64,000 nucleotides of DNA from Synchiropus splendidus (taxonomy: Eukaryota; Chordata; Actinopteri; Syngnathiformes; Callionymidae): NCBI RefSeq assembly GCF_027744825.2, contig NC_071342.1, forward strand, positions 25,369,501 to 25,433,500. The letters are read 5' to 3'. Below, piece by piece: positions 51,330 through 63,885 of this stretch (positions are counted from its first letter, which is position 1; each line of letters begins with the position of its first letter). The notes below the pieces were generated by a model that made no database searches, had not been told where the DNA came from, and saw only the letters and a program-made list of their open reading frames with translations. A program made the position numbers and the translations under genes.

Positions 51330-52514
51330 ATGGAGGACGCGAAAGAGCCGCCGACCGTGCAGCGGTCCTCCTCCTTCAGCATCAAGAGCCTGCTGCTGCC
51401 CTCCAAGTGCGAGCGCGCCGCCGCCGAGTCCGCCTCCTCCGCCGCCGGGGCCGGGACCGGGGTCTCGCCGGCCTCCGACTCGGACCGCTCCCTGGAACCG
51501 CCGGACCCCGAGAAGCCGGCCAAGCTCGAGGAGGGTGAGGAGGAGGAGGAGGAGGAGGAGGAGGAGGAGGGCAGCGCCAAAGCCGCCCCGGAGCAGAACA
51601 GCACCACCGGCACCAAGAGCGGCAAGTTCGACAAGCCGCCCTTCAGCTACAACGCGCTGATCATGATGGCGATCCGCCAGAGCCCCGAGAAGCGGCTGAC
51701 GCTGAACGGCATCTACGAGTTCATCATGAAGAACTTCCCCTACTACCGCGAGCACAAGCAGGGCTGGCAGAACTCCATCCGCCACAACCTCAGCCTCAAC
51801 AAGTGCTTCGTCAAGGTGCCGCGCCACTACGACGACCCGGGCAAGGGCAACTACTGGATGCTGGACCCCAGCAGCGACGACGTCTTCATCGGCGGCACCA
51901 CGGGCAAGCTGCGCCGGCGCTCGGCCACCTCCCGCGGGAAGCTGGCCATGAAGCGCGGGCTGCGCTTCGCTCCGCTCGGCCTGGGGATTAACGAGCGGCC
52001 CAACAACCCGCTGTACTGGCAGATCTCGCCCTTCCTCTCCCTGCACCACCACCACCACCACCACCCGCACTACAACGGCTCGTCGCCCGGCTTCCTCAAC
52101 CAGACGGCCGGCTACGGCTCGCTGCTGCCGGCCGTGGAGCAGCTGAGCAACGGGGACTTGGGGCGCTCCATTCTCGGCGGCTCGGCCGCGGGGGCTCTGG
52201 GCTTGACGAACACTTACGGGATGAGCACGTCTCCGGTCGGGCTGCTCTCCGGACAGACTGCGGGTTACTTTGTCTCAGGGAGTCAGCACGCGGGCGCGCC
52301 GGGCGGAGCGCCTCCGCCGCCGCCGCCGCCGCCGCACCTCCAGCAGGGCGCGGCGAGCTTCGGCGGCCTGGCGAGCAGCAGCTCCACGGCCCTGCTTTCG
52401 GACTCGCTGAGGAACAGCTCGCTGCCGCCGGCCTTCTCCCCGGGGGTGTCGGCCAGCTTCCCCGGGGTTCTGTCCCACCAAAAGCGGGTGACCCCGAACG
52501 CGTTCCTGAACTGA
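51330..52514 (+). CDS. FOXG1-family forkhead transcription factor, single exon
   Basis: Nuclear DNA-binding repressor of the FoxG group, 394 residues, uninterrupted. In order: an eh1-like Groucho/TLE-binding motif FSIKSLLLP (16-24); an acidic run of eleven Glu (70-80); a forkhead domain about 100-192 with the recognition helix [12 protein letters not shown] (146-157); and wing sequence ending [12 protein letters not shown]. After it come [12 protein letters not shown] (229-240), a seven-His run (239-245) and a poly-Pro run near residue 320. The forkhead is nearly identical to FOXG1, but the N-terminus lacks the long His/Pro/Gln region of FOXG1 and the C-terminal third is diverged. It is therefore a paralogue of the fish foxg1b/c/d type. 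I cannot say which letter. The ATG at 51330 follows a CpG-rich 5' flank and is the first in frame before the eh1 motif. Confidence 0.93.
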   Translation: MEDAKEPPTVQRSSSFSIKSLLLPSKCERAAAESASSAAGAGTGVSPASDSDRSLEPPDPEKPAKLEEGEEEEEEEEEEEGSAKAAPEQNSTTGTKSGKFDKPPFSYNALIMMAIRQSPEKRLTLNGIYEFIMKNFPYYREHKQGWQNSIRHNLSLNKCFVKVPRHYDDPGKGNYWMLDPSSDDVFIGGTTGKLRRRSATSRGKLAMKRGLRFAPLGLGINERPNNPLYWQISPFLSLHHHHHHHPHYNGSSPGFLNQTAGYGSLLPAVEQLSNGDLGRSILGGSAAGALGLTNTYGMSTSPVGLLSGQTAGYFVSGSQHAGAPGGAPPPPPPPPHLQQGAASFGGLASSSSTALLSDSLRNSSLPPAFSPGVSASFPGVLSHQKRVTPNAFLN

Positions 52515-53273
52515 GGCGCACGCCGCATGCGGGCGAGGACTGACCGACATCAGCGGCTCAGGAGAAGGAGAAGGGACACGCTGGTTTCCTGGCGAAAAAG
52601 GGAGAAAGTTTTGTTGCCTGCGGGCCGACAACTGTAAACTAGACTTGCCAAAGGTAACTAACTATATTTCAGACTATTTATATCTTGTACAAAGATCTTC
52701 GCTGGCTTGAGTCTTTTATTTATGTTTTGTATTTATTGTACAATGTATTTAAAGTCTATTTGTTGTCGTAGACTCGTCAGTATGGACTCGGACTATTTAT
52801 GGACTTGTCAGACAATCGCTCGCGCGCGCGCGCTCTCGTTCAAATGACTCATGAAGCCTTAAAGTGAGCAGGAGCCAGGTGGGAGGAAACCCGAGCCTCC
52901 AGATCATATCTACTCAGGTCAGAGCCGGGACATCCCAACGCCTCACCACCCGCTCCGCGGAAACCCCTTCTCTCTATTCAACGATGAACAACTGCACTTT
53001 GCCCGTTTTTTTATTTATTTTTCTCTCACTTGGCGTGAGGGCGTGTGCGCGCGGGCCCAAACTCACCGGCGCCGCGCGCGGAGGCCTCCGCGGGCTGCAG
53101 CGACCTTCGCTTGCTGCTTCAGCAGGAAGGAGGCTGGCGCACGCGCACGCACCGATTGCGTCGATTTGTCTGATGTTTGCCGACAATTGTGGTGAAATAT
53201 TCCAAGTGGAGCCAGACGCAGTGCTTCATCTGCGAGCGCCAACGTTAAAACTGCTGCTTCAACTGCAAACACC

Positions 53274-53318
53274 AATAAATGTTGGGAAAATATTTATCCA
53301 AAAATATTTTTAAATAAA
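53274..53318 (+). terminator. possible poly(A) signals of the foxg1 paralogue
   Basis: AATAAA occurs at 53274-53279 and again at 53313-53318, about 760-800 bp after the stop. The segment between is AT-rich and 3' UTR-like. Either could be used. Confidence 0.45.
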
Positions 53319-54539
53319 ATATTTTTTTCAAGACGAAAAGCTTTTTATTATTCATCGTAGAATATCAAGGGCTACGCCAAGACCCAAAACCAAGTAGCGA
53401 CATTAAACCACGAGGACGAGAAAAAATGTTTTCCAACTGGGACGACACAGTTGTTTTTATAATGCAGGAGAAATTACGCTTGAAATTTAGACAGCCGCAT
53501 TTGAATTTATTGCGCCCGAAGTTGTGACTATAAATCCGTCAGGAGGCAGATCTGAATCTCAAATGACTCGTGTTGAACTCTTTCAAGTGTAACTCAGGAA
53601 ACAAAGGTCCCTCTTTTCCCTCTCTTTTCTTAAAAACACAACTGAATAAACCCAATCAATTATATGGCCACAATACCGTTTTAACAGCTGTTTTACGGAG
53701 GACAACTGAGCCTCTGCTGAGAACGATTTGATCGATACATTTGGACTTTTGTGAGAAAATATAATGTCATTTTGAACGCTGATATTTCCACCACCATTTT
53801 CGAAACAGCAACAGTGAGGTCAAATTGCGCCACGACTGAAAGGCGCGTGATTCACGGAAATCGACGACTCCCAACCACCGTTTTCGTAACTCGGGTGTCG
53901 CCGCTCTCCAAGTGAGCGCTGTGTTCAGGTCCCGACATCCGTCCCTTCACCACAATCCAGGTCAGGAGTGGAACTCCGTATGGCTCAGAACTTCATGTCA
54001 CACTGACCCAGTTCAAAGTGCGCGGCGAGCCTGGCCTCGTTCACATGCTGGTGAAAACCGTGTGAAGGAGAGGAAGCACAAACTGGACCGGTCCAGTCCG
54101 ATTCCATTCCAAACCCGTCAGCAGACAGATTAATGATAATAAAAAAAATAAAAAAAAATAAAAAAAACATGGAGAAACATTCTCTCGGTCACCGGCGAGT
54201 TTTATTTTATTTTATTTCAAATGGATTTTTGCACGTTTGTCTTTAGCATTCACCTGTTTGGCACCTGTGTTTTGTTGCTGTTTGTTTTTCAGAAGAGCTG
54301 ATTAAAAGTGATGAATGAAGAGAGTGGTGTTTTTGCCTGAGTGGCGTTTTCTCAACACCCACAGCTCGAAGTGGCGCAGGCCGCCGAGCATGACATTCAT
54401 GCGCCACAATCTGTAAACATTCACATATGCAACGTGAAAACGCGGGGTCAGAAAAATATTTAACGACGCTACATTTGAAAAATACCGTTTTGTTGGACTG
54501 GTAACGACTTTATATCGTCACTATACGTAATTGAGTTTT

Positions 54540-54540
<1 letters not shown>

Positions 54541-54588
<48 letters not shown>
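54541..54588. repeat. CA microsatellite
   Basis: About 24 CA units, followed within 20 bp by a copy of the dispersed GTCCCCAC family. Confidence 0.96.
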
Positions 54589-54590
<2 letters not shown>

Positions 54591-54599
54591 ACTGGCATA

Positions 54600-54785
54600 C
54601 ATGACCGTCACCCTTTCCCCAGCCTCTCCCCCCGAACCCAAGCATCTAAAACACATGGCTAAACTCAAGCTTGACGCTTAACCACACTAAAACACACTTT
54701 TGTAGTTTTAGCTCTCAAAATGAGGCTTGACAAAAGGAGGACCTCACGCTGTTAAAAACGGTTCTCACAAAGACAGTACAACAAC
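54600..54785 (-). mobile_element. GTCCCCAC-family copy
   Basis: Has CGTCACCCTTTCCCCAGCC at one end and CTCAAAATGAGGCTTG, GAGGACCTCACG and TTCTCACAAAGACAG at the other, with CA runs outside both ends. Confidence 0.65.
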
Positions 54786-55282
54786 ACGCGCGCACACACA
54801 CACAGAAATAAATACATACAATTCAACCACGTCTATACAAATTATAATGTCAAAGTATTTATTCAAAAATGTAATTACAATAAAAAAATAAAAAAACACA
54901 TAAAAAATAGAAAAATGCGTTTATAAGACAAGAACAGATAAAAATGAAACGGTGAAAGCAACTTCAGTCTTGTAATTATCAGAACGAAGTGGAAAAAAAA
55001 TCTATATAAAACACTCGAGTGAATCTATTAAAATGAAATTATTCAAAATATAGGAATGAAGAAGTGTCACGTGAAGAACACGTATTTATATCGAGAGAGA
55101 AGGCGAGAAATGATGAGGCTGCAGAAGAAGAATGGCGAGAAGCGCTGGACAACACTGTGCATGAGTTGCTTAACATGAAGCCACCGACAGAATAAAGGGC
55201 TGAGAGTGACTTATTCGAATGCTACATTGCATTGTTTGGGAGCTATTTTCAAAATTGAGGATGAAAGTCACAGTGTCACCGT

Positions 55283-55406
<124 letters not shown>

Positions 55407-56041
55407 TACCAGTAATTCCAATATTAAAAATTCTGCCCTGCCTGAGCCATCTGTTTGTTCCCAGGCTAAAAACAAAAACAAAACTATTGCTCTCCTCCTG
55501 CTCCTTTGCAGAAAAGGCCTCATGATGTTTATAAAAATAAGTCCATGAATAAGGATCATCGTGAATAGTTGGATGCGGTACATTTGCGTAGTTGAAGGGA
55601 ACAAACCAAGACAAAGGCCAGTTGGGCAGTTTCCTGATGGGGATCATCTTAAACACTCTTGCTCAACAAAGCCACCAGAGCCATGTCAAACCAGAGCTTG
55701 AAAACACTTTAGTACAATGGGAAAGACAGAGTCCAGCGAGTGGGAAACAGCAAGCTAACAGATGCTAACACACATCCGGGAGTGGTGCCTGTTCCTTCAC
55801 GGAGGAAGAGTTGTCATCCCACAGCAGCAACACGGAGCCAGGACTGTCTGTCAGTCAAGTGAAGGCCGGACCTCGGCGAGCTCTGAAGCAACACCACGGT
55901 GGAGTCTCACTAGTTCAGGCAGCAGCCTCCCCTGCAGCGTGGTCCTCCTCAGACAGGCCCGAAGCAGGAGAAACACGAGGCGTGGTCCTCACATGACGTC
56001 TGTCACCAGGAGACTCAGAGCTCTGGTGCCACTTCAGATGG

Positions 56042-56132
56042 ACCTGAGCTGAGTCCACTGGACCTAAGCTGGACCAGATGGAGCCAGGACCTGAGCTGAG
56101 TCCACTGGACCTAAGCTGGACCAGATGGAGAC
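56042..56132. repeat. 47-bp direct tandem duplication
   Basis: The unit beginning ACCTGAGCTGAGTCCACTGG at 56042 repeats at 56089 almost without change. Intergenic, downstream of the foxg1 paralogue. Confidence 0.9.
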
Positions 56133-58874
56133 CACGAGACAGCCATCAGGCCAACATCAACCGTGGTGGTGATGAAGATGAACTGCATCTTGGACCCGCC
56201 CACTGGTTCGTCCCTGAAACAGCTGGCCCCGCTCCCCAGGTCTCTCTTGACTCCTCCCTCCGAGGCCCTTGAGTTGGGAGCCACTGGAGGAGCAGGCTGC
56301 GGGCCCTTCAGGTGGACCGTGTCTGACCTCCGGACCTGTGGGGAGGAGCAGTCTGGAATCCTGGGCCCTTGAGTCGGGGCCACTGCAGCCGGGGGGAGGC
56401 GCGAGGAAGCGCACCTCTAGTCCTGAGAAGAACCCTGGAAAGATGACGGTCATGATGACCAGCCGCTGAGGTCCCAGAGCTCAGGAGCCAGCTCTCCTGG
56501 AGCCCCTCCTGAGATGGCCCCTCAGCTCCTGACTCCTCCTCCTCCTGATGGAGGTGGTGGTCAGCCTCTCAGCTCCAGGTGGAGTCACTGTACCTGCTGC
56601 TGGATTCAAGACGCCACTCCGAGTCTCCGCTCCCAGATGCTTCTGACCCGGCCCCATCCCACCCAGCCACCCTGCTCCTGGAGGCTTTGGTCAGGTGGTC
56701 CTGGGTGTCTGTCTACCCTCCTGTCATGTGACCCTGCCTGGTCTCCGGATCACTTCCGGCCTGGCTGCAGCTTTAAGAGCGAATTTAGGTCACAGACTCG
56801 CTCTCTCTCTCTCTCTTGTTGTGGCAGCTGGGGTGGGGGGTGGTGGGGTGTTGGGGGGTGATGAAACCTGGAGGTGGTGATGTCTCACCCACCGTCCCAC
56901 TCATGGTCACACACCAACAGGTTCCGACACATCTGAAGCTGAGGGTTCGCCCAGTCTGGAATGTGGCCTTGTGATTCCAGTCAGCTGACCCCCCGTGCCC
57001 CTCACACCCCACACCCCGCCTTTAGAGCGTCACCTCCGCAACAAGAGCGTTAGTTGATCCCAAAACACCGACTCCTCTCCAACTTTTCCGTGGCTCTGCG
57101 AGTGTGAGCAGGTTGATGGGCCGGCCGGGTCAGACCCCCCCCCCTCCCAGAGGGCAGTCTGGACCTCCAGTCCCAGCTGGAGCCACGATCTAGAACGGGC
57201 TGTTGCTACAGAAACTTCAGGAGAACATGTCAAGCAGGTGACCTTCTGACGCCTCATGTTTGAGGAGGAAGGGTGTGGTCCTGTGCCGGGAGGCTTGAGG
57301 CGAGGAAGAATCCGACTAAACTCAGCTGACAGTATCATTTAAGGTCGTTCAGCGATCCCTCAACACTCCGCACCTGTCGGCGGCGGATGGAACATGCCGA
57401 CTGACCTCTGACCTCCCGCCTGTCTGCTGTCCTCGCCGCTCGGGACGGAGGTCACACAGGTGGGAAGGGCTACTTACACCTGCAGCGTCAAGCGACATGC
57501 CGGGGACTTGAGAGGACGTCGAGCTGGAGCATGATGGACGGTCCCACGGTGACTGAGCTGTCCAGCTGAGGGTGTTGAAGGACGGGTTCAGGCTCAGACC
57601 AGTGGCTGAGGAACCCTCAGCCGCCTCTGGACCAGCGGCACGTCCTCGCTCCATCATCAAGCCGAGCCAAGCAGGTGTGCTGGCTCCGTTGGAAGCTCCT
57701 CTGCTGTGTTGAGGAGCTGGAACCATGAGCCACGCAGAAGCCAGGTGCCAGTGGTGACCAGGGTCATGTGACGGGGTGAATGGCTGGCAGCAGGGAGGAG
57801 CTGCAGAGCATCAGAGCAGGATGGAGGTCAGGTCTGGGCCAGGTGGAGGGCAGGAGGCTCCAGCTTTCACCAGGGTGTTGGAGGTGGTGTCTGGAAGTCA
57901 AGTGACTCTCACCTCACTCTCCACTGTCCACCACTTCACGCCAGCTTTTGGTTTCCGTCGACATTTTCTCTGACACTTGAGGGGTTTTCAAGTCTCGGTT
58001 TTTCCTTTCATTCGCTGGAGGAGAACCGCTGTGATTCAATCGTCCTCACAGAGGTTTTGGGGGCGGCTTCACGGCGGCTCAGTGAAGTGACCTGCGATGT
58101 CGACCTCTCTGACTGACTCTCAGACACGTCTCAAGCAGAACGCTCTGCTCAGCTGCAGCTCGACAGCCACAGAAGATCCTGCTGTCAGGAGCAGGCCTGC
58201 ACCTGAGGAGGTGAGCTCCTGGCTCCACCTCCAGGGTCCTCTGTGGAGGTGAGCCCAGCTGATCCAGGAGACCAACGTCCCACCACCAGACACAGTCGCT
58301 CCGGCCGCTGCAGTGCTCAGCTTCAGTCACATGACCTCAGCGGGAGCGGCGCTGCGAGAACAAGTGGATTTGTGGCGAGCAATAACAAGGAAGCCTGGGG
58401 TCGGAGGTCAGCCGCTCTCTGACCTGCTTACCAACTGAGCAGGAAGCTCCAAGAAAGGAAATGAAAGCTTCAGAAAAATGTCTCAGAAGCACAAAGGCGC
58501 CGACAGGACCCCCGGTCCTTCATCCTTTCAGGACTCATCAGCTCCAGTGACATCACCGGGGACGCCCGATGACATCATCAGGCTGGAAACCAAGTCGGCT
58601 CCTGACGCTCCTCAGGACAGCTAGAAGAAGGAGGTCTGGGGTGGAGGCCGCGGGACTCGTGCTTCTGCTGCTGAAGGTCAACACCGACTCGGCAGCCGTC
58701 ACGTGACCTGCTGGAGTAAATGGACCCGATCCAGAGATGAAAAGACGAGTCTGTCCTCACCAGAGGAGCCTGACGCTCTCATGCTGTCCGGCGCTCACCA
58801 CCCTGATCCACACGCCGGCCGTGCTGCTGCCTCAGATGGACCACTGGGCTTCTGCTGTCCACATCTACTGACGA

Positions 58875-58985
58875 ATGATCGGCCACACCTGAACCAGGAC
58901 CCTGGACCAGCCTGGACCCATCCTCCAGCTCCGGCTGAACCTTGTGGGGTCCGGCCAAAGGTCCCCACGAAGCAAAACGTCACAA
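58875..58985 (-). mobile_element. GTCCCCAC-family copy, truncated
   Basis: Contains CACACCTGAACCAGGACCC, TGGACCAGCCTGGACCC and CCTTGTGGGG, with GGTCCCCAC at its edge. A further isolated GGTCCCCACAAG lies at about 59,015. Confidence 0.55.
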
Positions 58986-59799
58986 TCTCCCAGGGAAGTG
59001 TGTCACCAAAAACAGGTCCCCACAAGTGAACGCAGCCAGGGTTGACGTGTCGGGCCTGAACCCACCCCTGAAGAGCCTCGCCCAGATCCTCTGAACGGGC
59101 TGAGAGGAGCTCAACACGCTGGTCTCCACATCATGGGTCCAAACCATCTCTGGCTTCATCCTCACGGTGGAGCACCGTCCACTCCTCCTCCTCCTCCTCC
59201 TCCTCCGCAGGTTCTTCCTCTCAGTTGCAGCAGAGAAGCGTGTGGCCTGGAGAGCGACGCCACCTTTCAGTGACTGAGCCACGTCCTGAAGACTCTCAGC
59301 TCAGAAGAACCAGGGAGATGGTGACGCCGAGCCTGGGCATGACCTCTGACCTCGTGAATGACGTTGAAACAGAATGTTTCACTGTTGAGACCTGGATGGA
59401 GCGTCTCCCAGGCAGCCAGCGCTTCAGCGGTCAACCCTCCGCTGAGGCTCCTGCCGCCGCCGCCGCCAGGCTGGATGGAGCCAGCACCTGGGTACGGAGC
59501 TGCCCTGAGGCTCCAGGAACTCCCTGAGTCAGGGGTCAGATCTGAGGGTCTCTCAGCTGTGACTGGTCAAAGGTCAGTGGGCGGATGTTAGTGCTCCAAC
59601 ATCATCATCCACCGCTGCTGTCAGCAGAAGCTACTGCGGCGCCAAGGGAAGACCTGTTTCAAGTTTGGTAGAAACCTGTGACCTGGAGATGGAGATGAAA
59701 CCATGCGGAGCAGCCAGCGCGGCGGGTGCTGGCTTCACCATGTGCTGCTCTACATACTGCAGTGTTTCTCTGGCTCCTGAGCGGGTTGCTGTTAGAGGC

Positions 59800-60420
59800 C
59801 AGTTCCCGGCTGTGACGGCGCGGCGCTGTATTTCCCGAGCCGGCCGGGCTCGGCTCGGCGCCGGCTCCCACCCCGCCCCCGGTGAAGATCGCGTGCAGAA
59901 CCCTGAGCAGCTGAGGGAGCGCTGGCTGCTGCGCACCCAGGCGACGTGACCTTCACTTCCCTTCGCCGAGCAGGCCGACGCAAGCGTGCGGGGGCCGGCG
60001 CGCCGACTGAGCATGCCCAGTAGCGGCCGCAGAGTTTCGTGACAACACTAATAGTCTGCATGGATCACCGCCACGCTCGGTCACTTCTTGTTAGAATGAT
60101 CTCAATCTGGCGGCGCCGGCCTGTGAGTGGCTGGCCGCCGTGCCGCTTTCCTGGCCGGCTCCGCCCACTTCCCTCAGCTCCGCCTCTGCGCTCACGGGGT
60201 CGACCCTCCGCTCCCCCTCTTTACGCCACGCGGCGGTGGAGGAAGGGCGGCGGCGACTCCTCGTCCTCACCTCTCGGTTTCACGCTCTATTACGTATTCA
60301 AGCTTTCAGTGCGCTCGCCATCTGCTCCGACTTTCACCGATATCGTGGAGACCACGGCCACTTTTGCTCCTCAGCCACTTTCATCCGCCGGCGTGGGGTC
60401 GCGGCGGCGCTGAAGCGGCT
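59800..60420. promoter_or_regulatory. CpG-rich block without an assigned gene
   Basis: High CpG density with GGCCGGGCTCGGCTCGGCGC, GCGGCCGC and CCGCC runs, between lower-CpG flanks. Could be an unlinked promoter or enhancer island. No exon with a recognised product starts here. Confidence 0.4.
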
Positions 60421-61227
60421 CAGATTAACACTCGTCCGCTAATTGACTTGATGTAGGAAGAGGAAGGAAGCCGTTAGTGGGAGTTAATCCTGCGGAGCCT
60501 TTGTGTTGCTCCCCACTGGAGTCTGCAGGGGCGCGAGGAGGTCTCCAGCTTTAGAAGCCGCACCTCAGAGGTCAGAGTGGCGCGTCCTCAGATTAGGATG
60601 ATCGGAAGGAAACGCCGCGTTCAGGCGACGAAGGCCAGAAGGGCTGACGTCACATGAGCCGCGAGGCCGCCAGGCCTCAGCTTCAGGAGACACAGGCAGG
60701 TGGAGGTCACCCCTGAGCGCCATCACGTCCACCCTGTGGAGAGCCTGCTGTCACAGGATGGTAGGGGAAGGCAGCAGGGCCCAGCTGCAGACCCTCCGTC
60801 CTGCTGCAGCGTGGAGGGTTCTCTGAGGAGGAGCGCAGCTCGGAGTCCAGCAGCGTGACGACCACGCCAACAGCAGGGCAGCAGCTGGAACATCTGCGGC
60901 CGTCAGCACTGGCTCGGCGACCACCACGGAGGATGTGCCGGCGCCGAGCGCACGGCCAGGAGGTCGGCGCTCAAGGTGGCCGCGACGCGGTGGAACTGCA
61001 GAGGCAGCTGGACTGAGGACGAGCTCCAGGTGTGTCATCACCTGTGACGCTCACAGAGACAGAGGAGGAGGAGGAAGCCCAGGAAGACGTGACAAAATAA
61101 AAGCCCCACAAGGCAGATCTGCCTGAGCGAGCGAGGCCCAGCACTTCACTCATGGAGAAACAGGAACATCAGCACAACAGCAACACGTGAAGCGTCAGTG
61201 GTGGGGACCAGTTCTGAAAAAAAAAAA

Positions 61228-61785
61228 AAAACTGTGTGACTTTGTGGGGACCATTCCAAGCCTCCGTTTGAGGGTGAAAACCTGGAACTAACTGGGTCCA
61301 GAGTCCTGGATCAGGTGAGCCATGTGTCCTGGAGGAGAGGTCCTCACAGGGACAGTGTGCGTGTGTGCCTCCAGGTGGAGCCGTGTGCTGTTTCTCACCT
61401 TTAAAACCTGGTGACCACTGGTGTTGAGTGACTTGTGTCCACACAAGTCTGAGACCACCACCACACCAGCTTCTCGCTGCTCTGACAACGGTCTCTCTGG
61501 AGGCAGGAAGAGTTCAGGAGGGAAAAGGTCATTTGGGATTTAAACTGCAGGCTGACAGGGGACACATGGAGAGACAGGTCGAGTGAAGGAGGCAGCCAGG
61601 GGGGCGGAGTCACGACATGAGAAACACACACGCGCACAGGTCTGTCTCTCTGTCCTGGTGGCGACCCTTTCCCCAGCCTCTGCCTCTGAACACGTGGCTC
61701 ACCTGAAGCAGACTGACACCCAGATACCTGGCAGTCTTGGAATGGTCCCCACAAGGTCACACGGTCCTCACAAGGAGGCGTCCCC
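61228..61785. mobile_element. two oppositely oriented GTCCCCAC-family copies
   Basis: Plus copy at about 61,228-61,350 (TTGTGGGGACC, CGTTTGAGGGTGAAAACC, AACTGGGTCC, GGATCAGGTGAGCCATGTG, GGTCCTCACAGGGACAG). Minus copy at about 61,650-61,785 (ACCCTTTCCCCAGCCTC, ACACGTGGCTCACCTGAAGC, GGTCCCCACAAGG, GGTCCTCACAAGG). About 300 bp of other sequence separates them. Confidence 0.65.
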
Positions 61786-63825
61786 TCAGGTGACCTGTCA
61801 TGTGTTGCTGTTAAACCCTCGTTGTTTGGATGCTTCCGTTTCTCCATGAGTGACGTGGGAAGCAGCGAGAGGCGGAGTCTGATGAAGGCCGGGGAAGAGG
61901 GTGGGGAGGAGGCCCGGCCTTCAGGATGGGATCTGTTGACTTGCCAGATCATGATCTGGCGCTCAGCTTCATCATGGCCACCCTCATCACCATCCTCCTC
62001 CTCCTGGCTTGCAGGCTCCGCCCAGCTCAGGCTCTCGGCTCACAGCTCGCAGGGAGTGAGGCACAGTTGGACCAATCCCAGTGGCGCACCCACGACTGGG
62101 CCAATCGGGAAGCAGCATGGTCTCAGGCCGTTTCCTGTTCCAGCCCAAGCCTGGGGTGGAGCCTGTCTCCGGTGACCATCCTGTGGCCCCAGCAGCAGAG
62201 CGGGGCAGGGGTCAGAGGTCAAAGACGGGACCGGTTCCTGTAGGTGCAGGAGGTTCCTGCACGAGCGGAGACATGGCTGCAGCTGCAGAGCCTCCTCCTG
62301 ACTCGGCACCTCATGAAGGGATGAGTGTCCCGCTGGGCCTCCTCTCACCTGGATGGGTGTAAAACAGTCGCGCGCTGTGGTCCATCCCACCTCAGGATCC
62401 ACACGTCAATGAGGCGCAAAACCCTTTGTTTCATCTCCCCTGGCGGCGCAGCGTCCTCTCCCAGCACTTCTTTGATCAGGTCATCTCCGATGGTCCGAAT
62501 TGATCAGGCCTGTATTTCAACTCTCTTGTTCACTGGACCAGCGGACCTCTGAGTGTTCAGACAGGATCAGACGCACCAGAGCACCGCGACTCAACACCTC
62601 AGCTGCGAAGAAAAACAAAATCTGTGTGTGTGTGCGTGCGAGTGCGTGCGTGTGTGTGTCTGTGCGTGCGTGCGCTCGTGCGCGCGTGTTCCCACCGTCC
62701 CACCGTGACTGGATCAGTGTCACTTGCCGGTCTCCAGCTGCAGGGTGAGCAGCGACCAAGTGCTTCAGACGAATATCCGCGGGTAGCAGCTCCAGCTTCG
62801 TCAGTCTGCCACCTCCACATGGAAAACTATAGTTTTAGATATATATATATATTTTCTTTTTTTTTTTTTTTGTACTGTTGTAAAAGTCCGTCGCCTCGTG
62901 TGTGATCTTGAGTGTGTGGAGTTCCCAGAGGTGCACGCGCCAGGCGGGGACTGGACTCAGGCCGGGACCTCGTCATGAAGTTCCTCGGCCGCTGTCCTCG
63001 CGCGCGGCTTCGATTTGTTTGAGGATTTGGTTCATTATTTGCCGATGGAGTGAACTAAAAATACACATCTGATTGCGCCTGCTTCGTTTTTCTCCACCGT
63101 ATTTTTAAGATAACAATAAAAAAAATCCTTTGATCCACGCGGACGCTGCGTTGCTTCTGGTCCCAGAACAAACCCCTCGGTCGTCTGACCGCGCGTGTTT
63201 CCCGCTGCCCTTCTGCCCGTCACTCGGCCTTATGACTGGGATCATGTGATCCGTGTCCTTATTTCTCACTCAGCCAGTCATTTGGCTCGGAGAAGTTGTC
63301 TTCGCTCCCACAGAACATGCTCGGCGTCACTCACACCGTACCCGCTTTCAATTCCGCAGCGCAGGGCTCCGGTCTCCAGCACTTCAACAGCGTCTTCATG
63401 GAAAGCATATGAGCAATATGTTCCACCTCACGTGACTTCTTTTGGTTTTGCCACACGAGTTGAACGGCTGAATGTTTGGTTGAACCCGCTCTCGAGTCGA
63501 TCAGAGGGACAGAAGTTTGGACAGGTGTTTGGACAGATCAGGCTCGTGGTGGCGCCATGGAGGGTTCGCGTTTTTCTTGGACCTTATTTCCCCCATTTAT
63601 TGTACCATGTTTTCCAGCAAACGACAACAAATATTTTGAGCCAGATATGGACCAAGACCAAGAGCGGCGCTGTGTTCCTCATTCGCAAAATCATTTCTAC
63701 GTTTCCAAATGGCTCCAAAATAAAAAAAAAATAATTATTTATATATTATATATATGTATATATATATAAAAATCCGGCGATAATAGCTGTTAGTCATTAA
63801 ACTGCGATTGTTATTGTTTTCAATT

Positions 63826-63885
63826 TATATTGTATTATATTATATTATATTATATTATATTATATTATATTATATTATATTATTA
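63826..63885. repeat. TATAT pentanucleotide array at right end
   Basis: Tandem TATAT units in a very AT-rich stretch that runs from about 63,720 to the window end. Confidence 0.95.

Noticed and set aside
63195..63770. 179-codon open frame near the right end
   Set aside because: No recognisable domain, ends in AT-rich low-complexity sequence, and lacks codon-bias or splice support.
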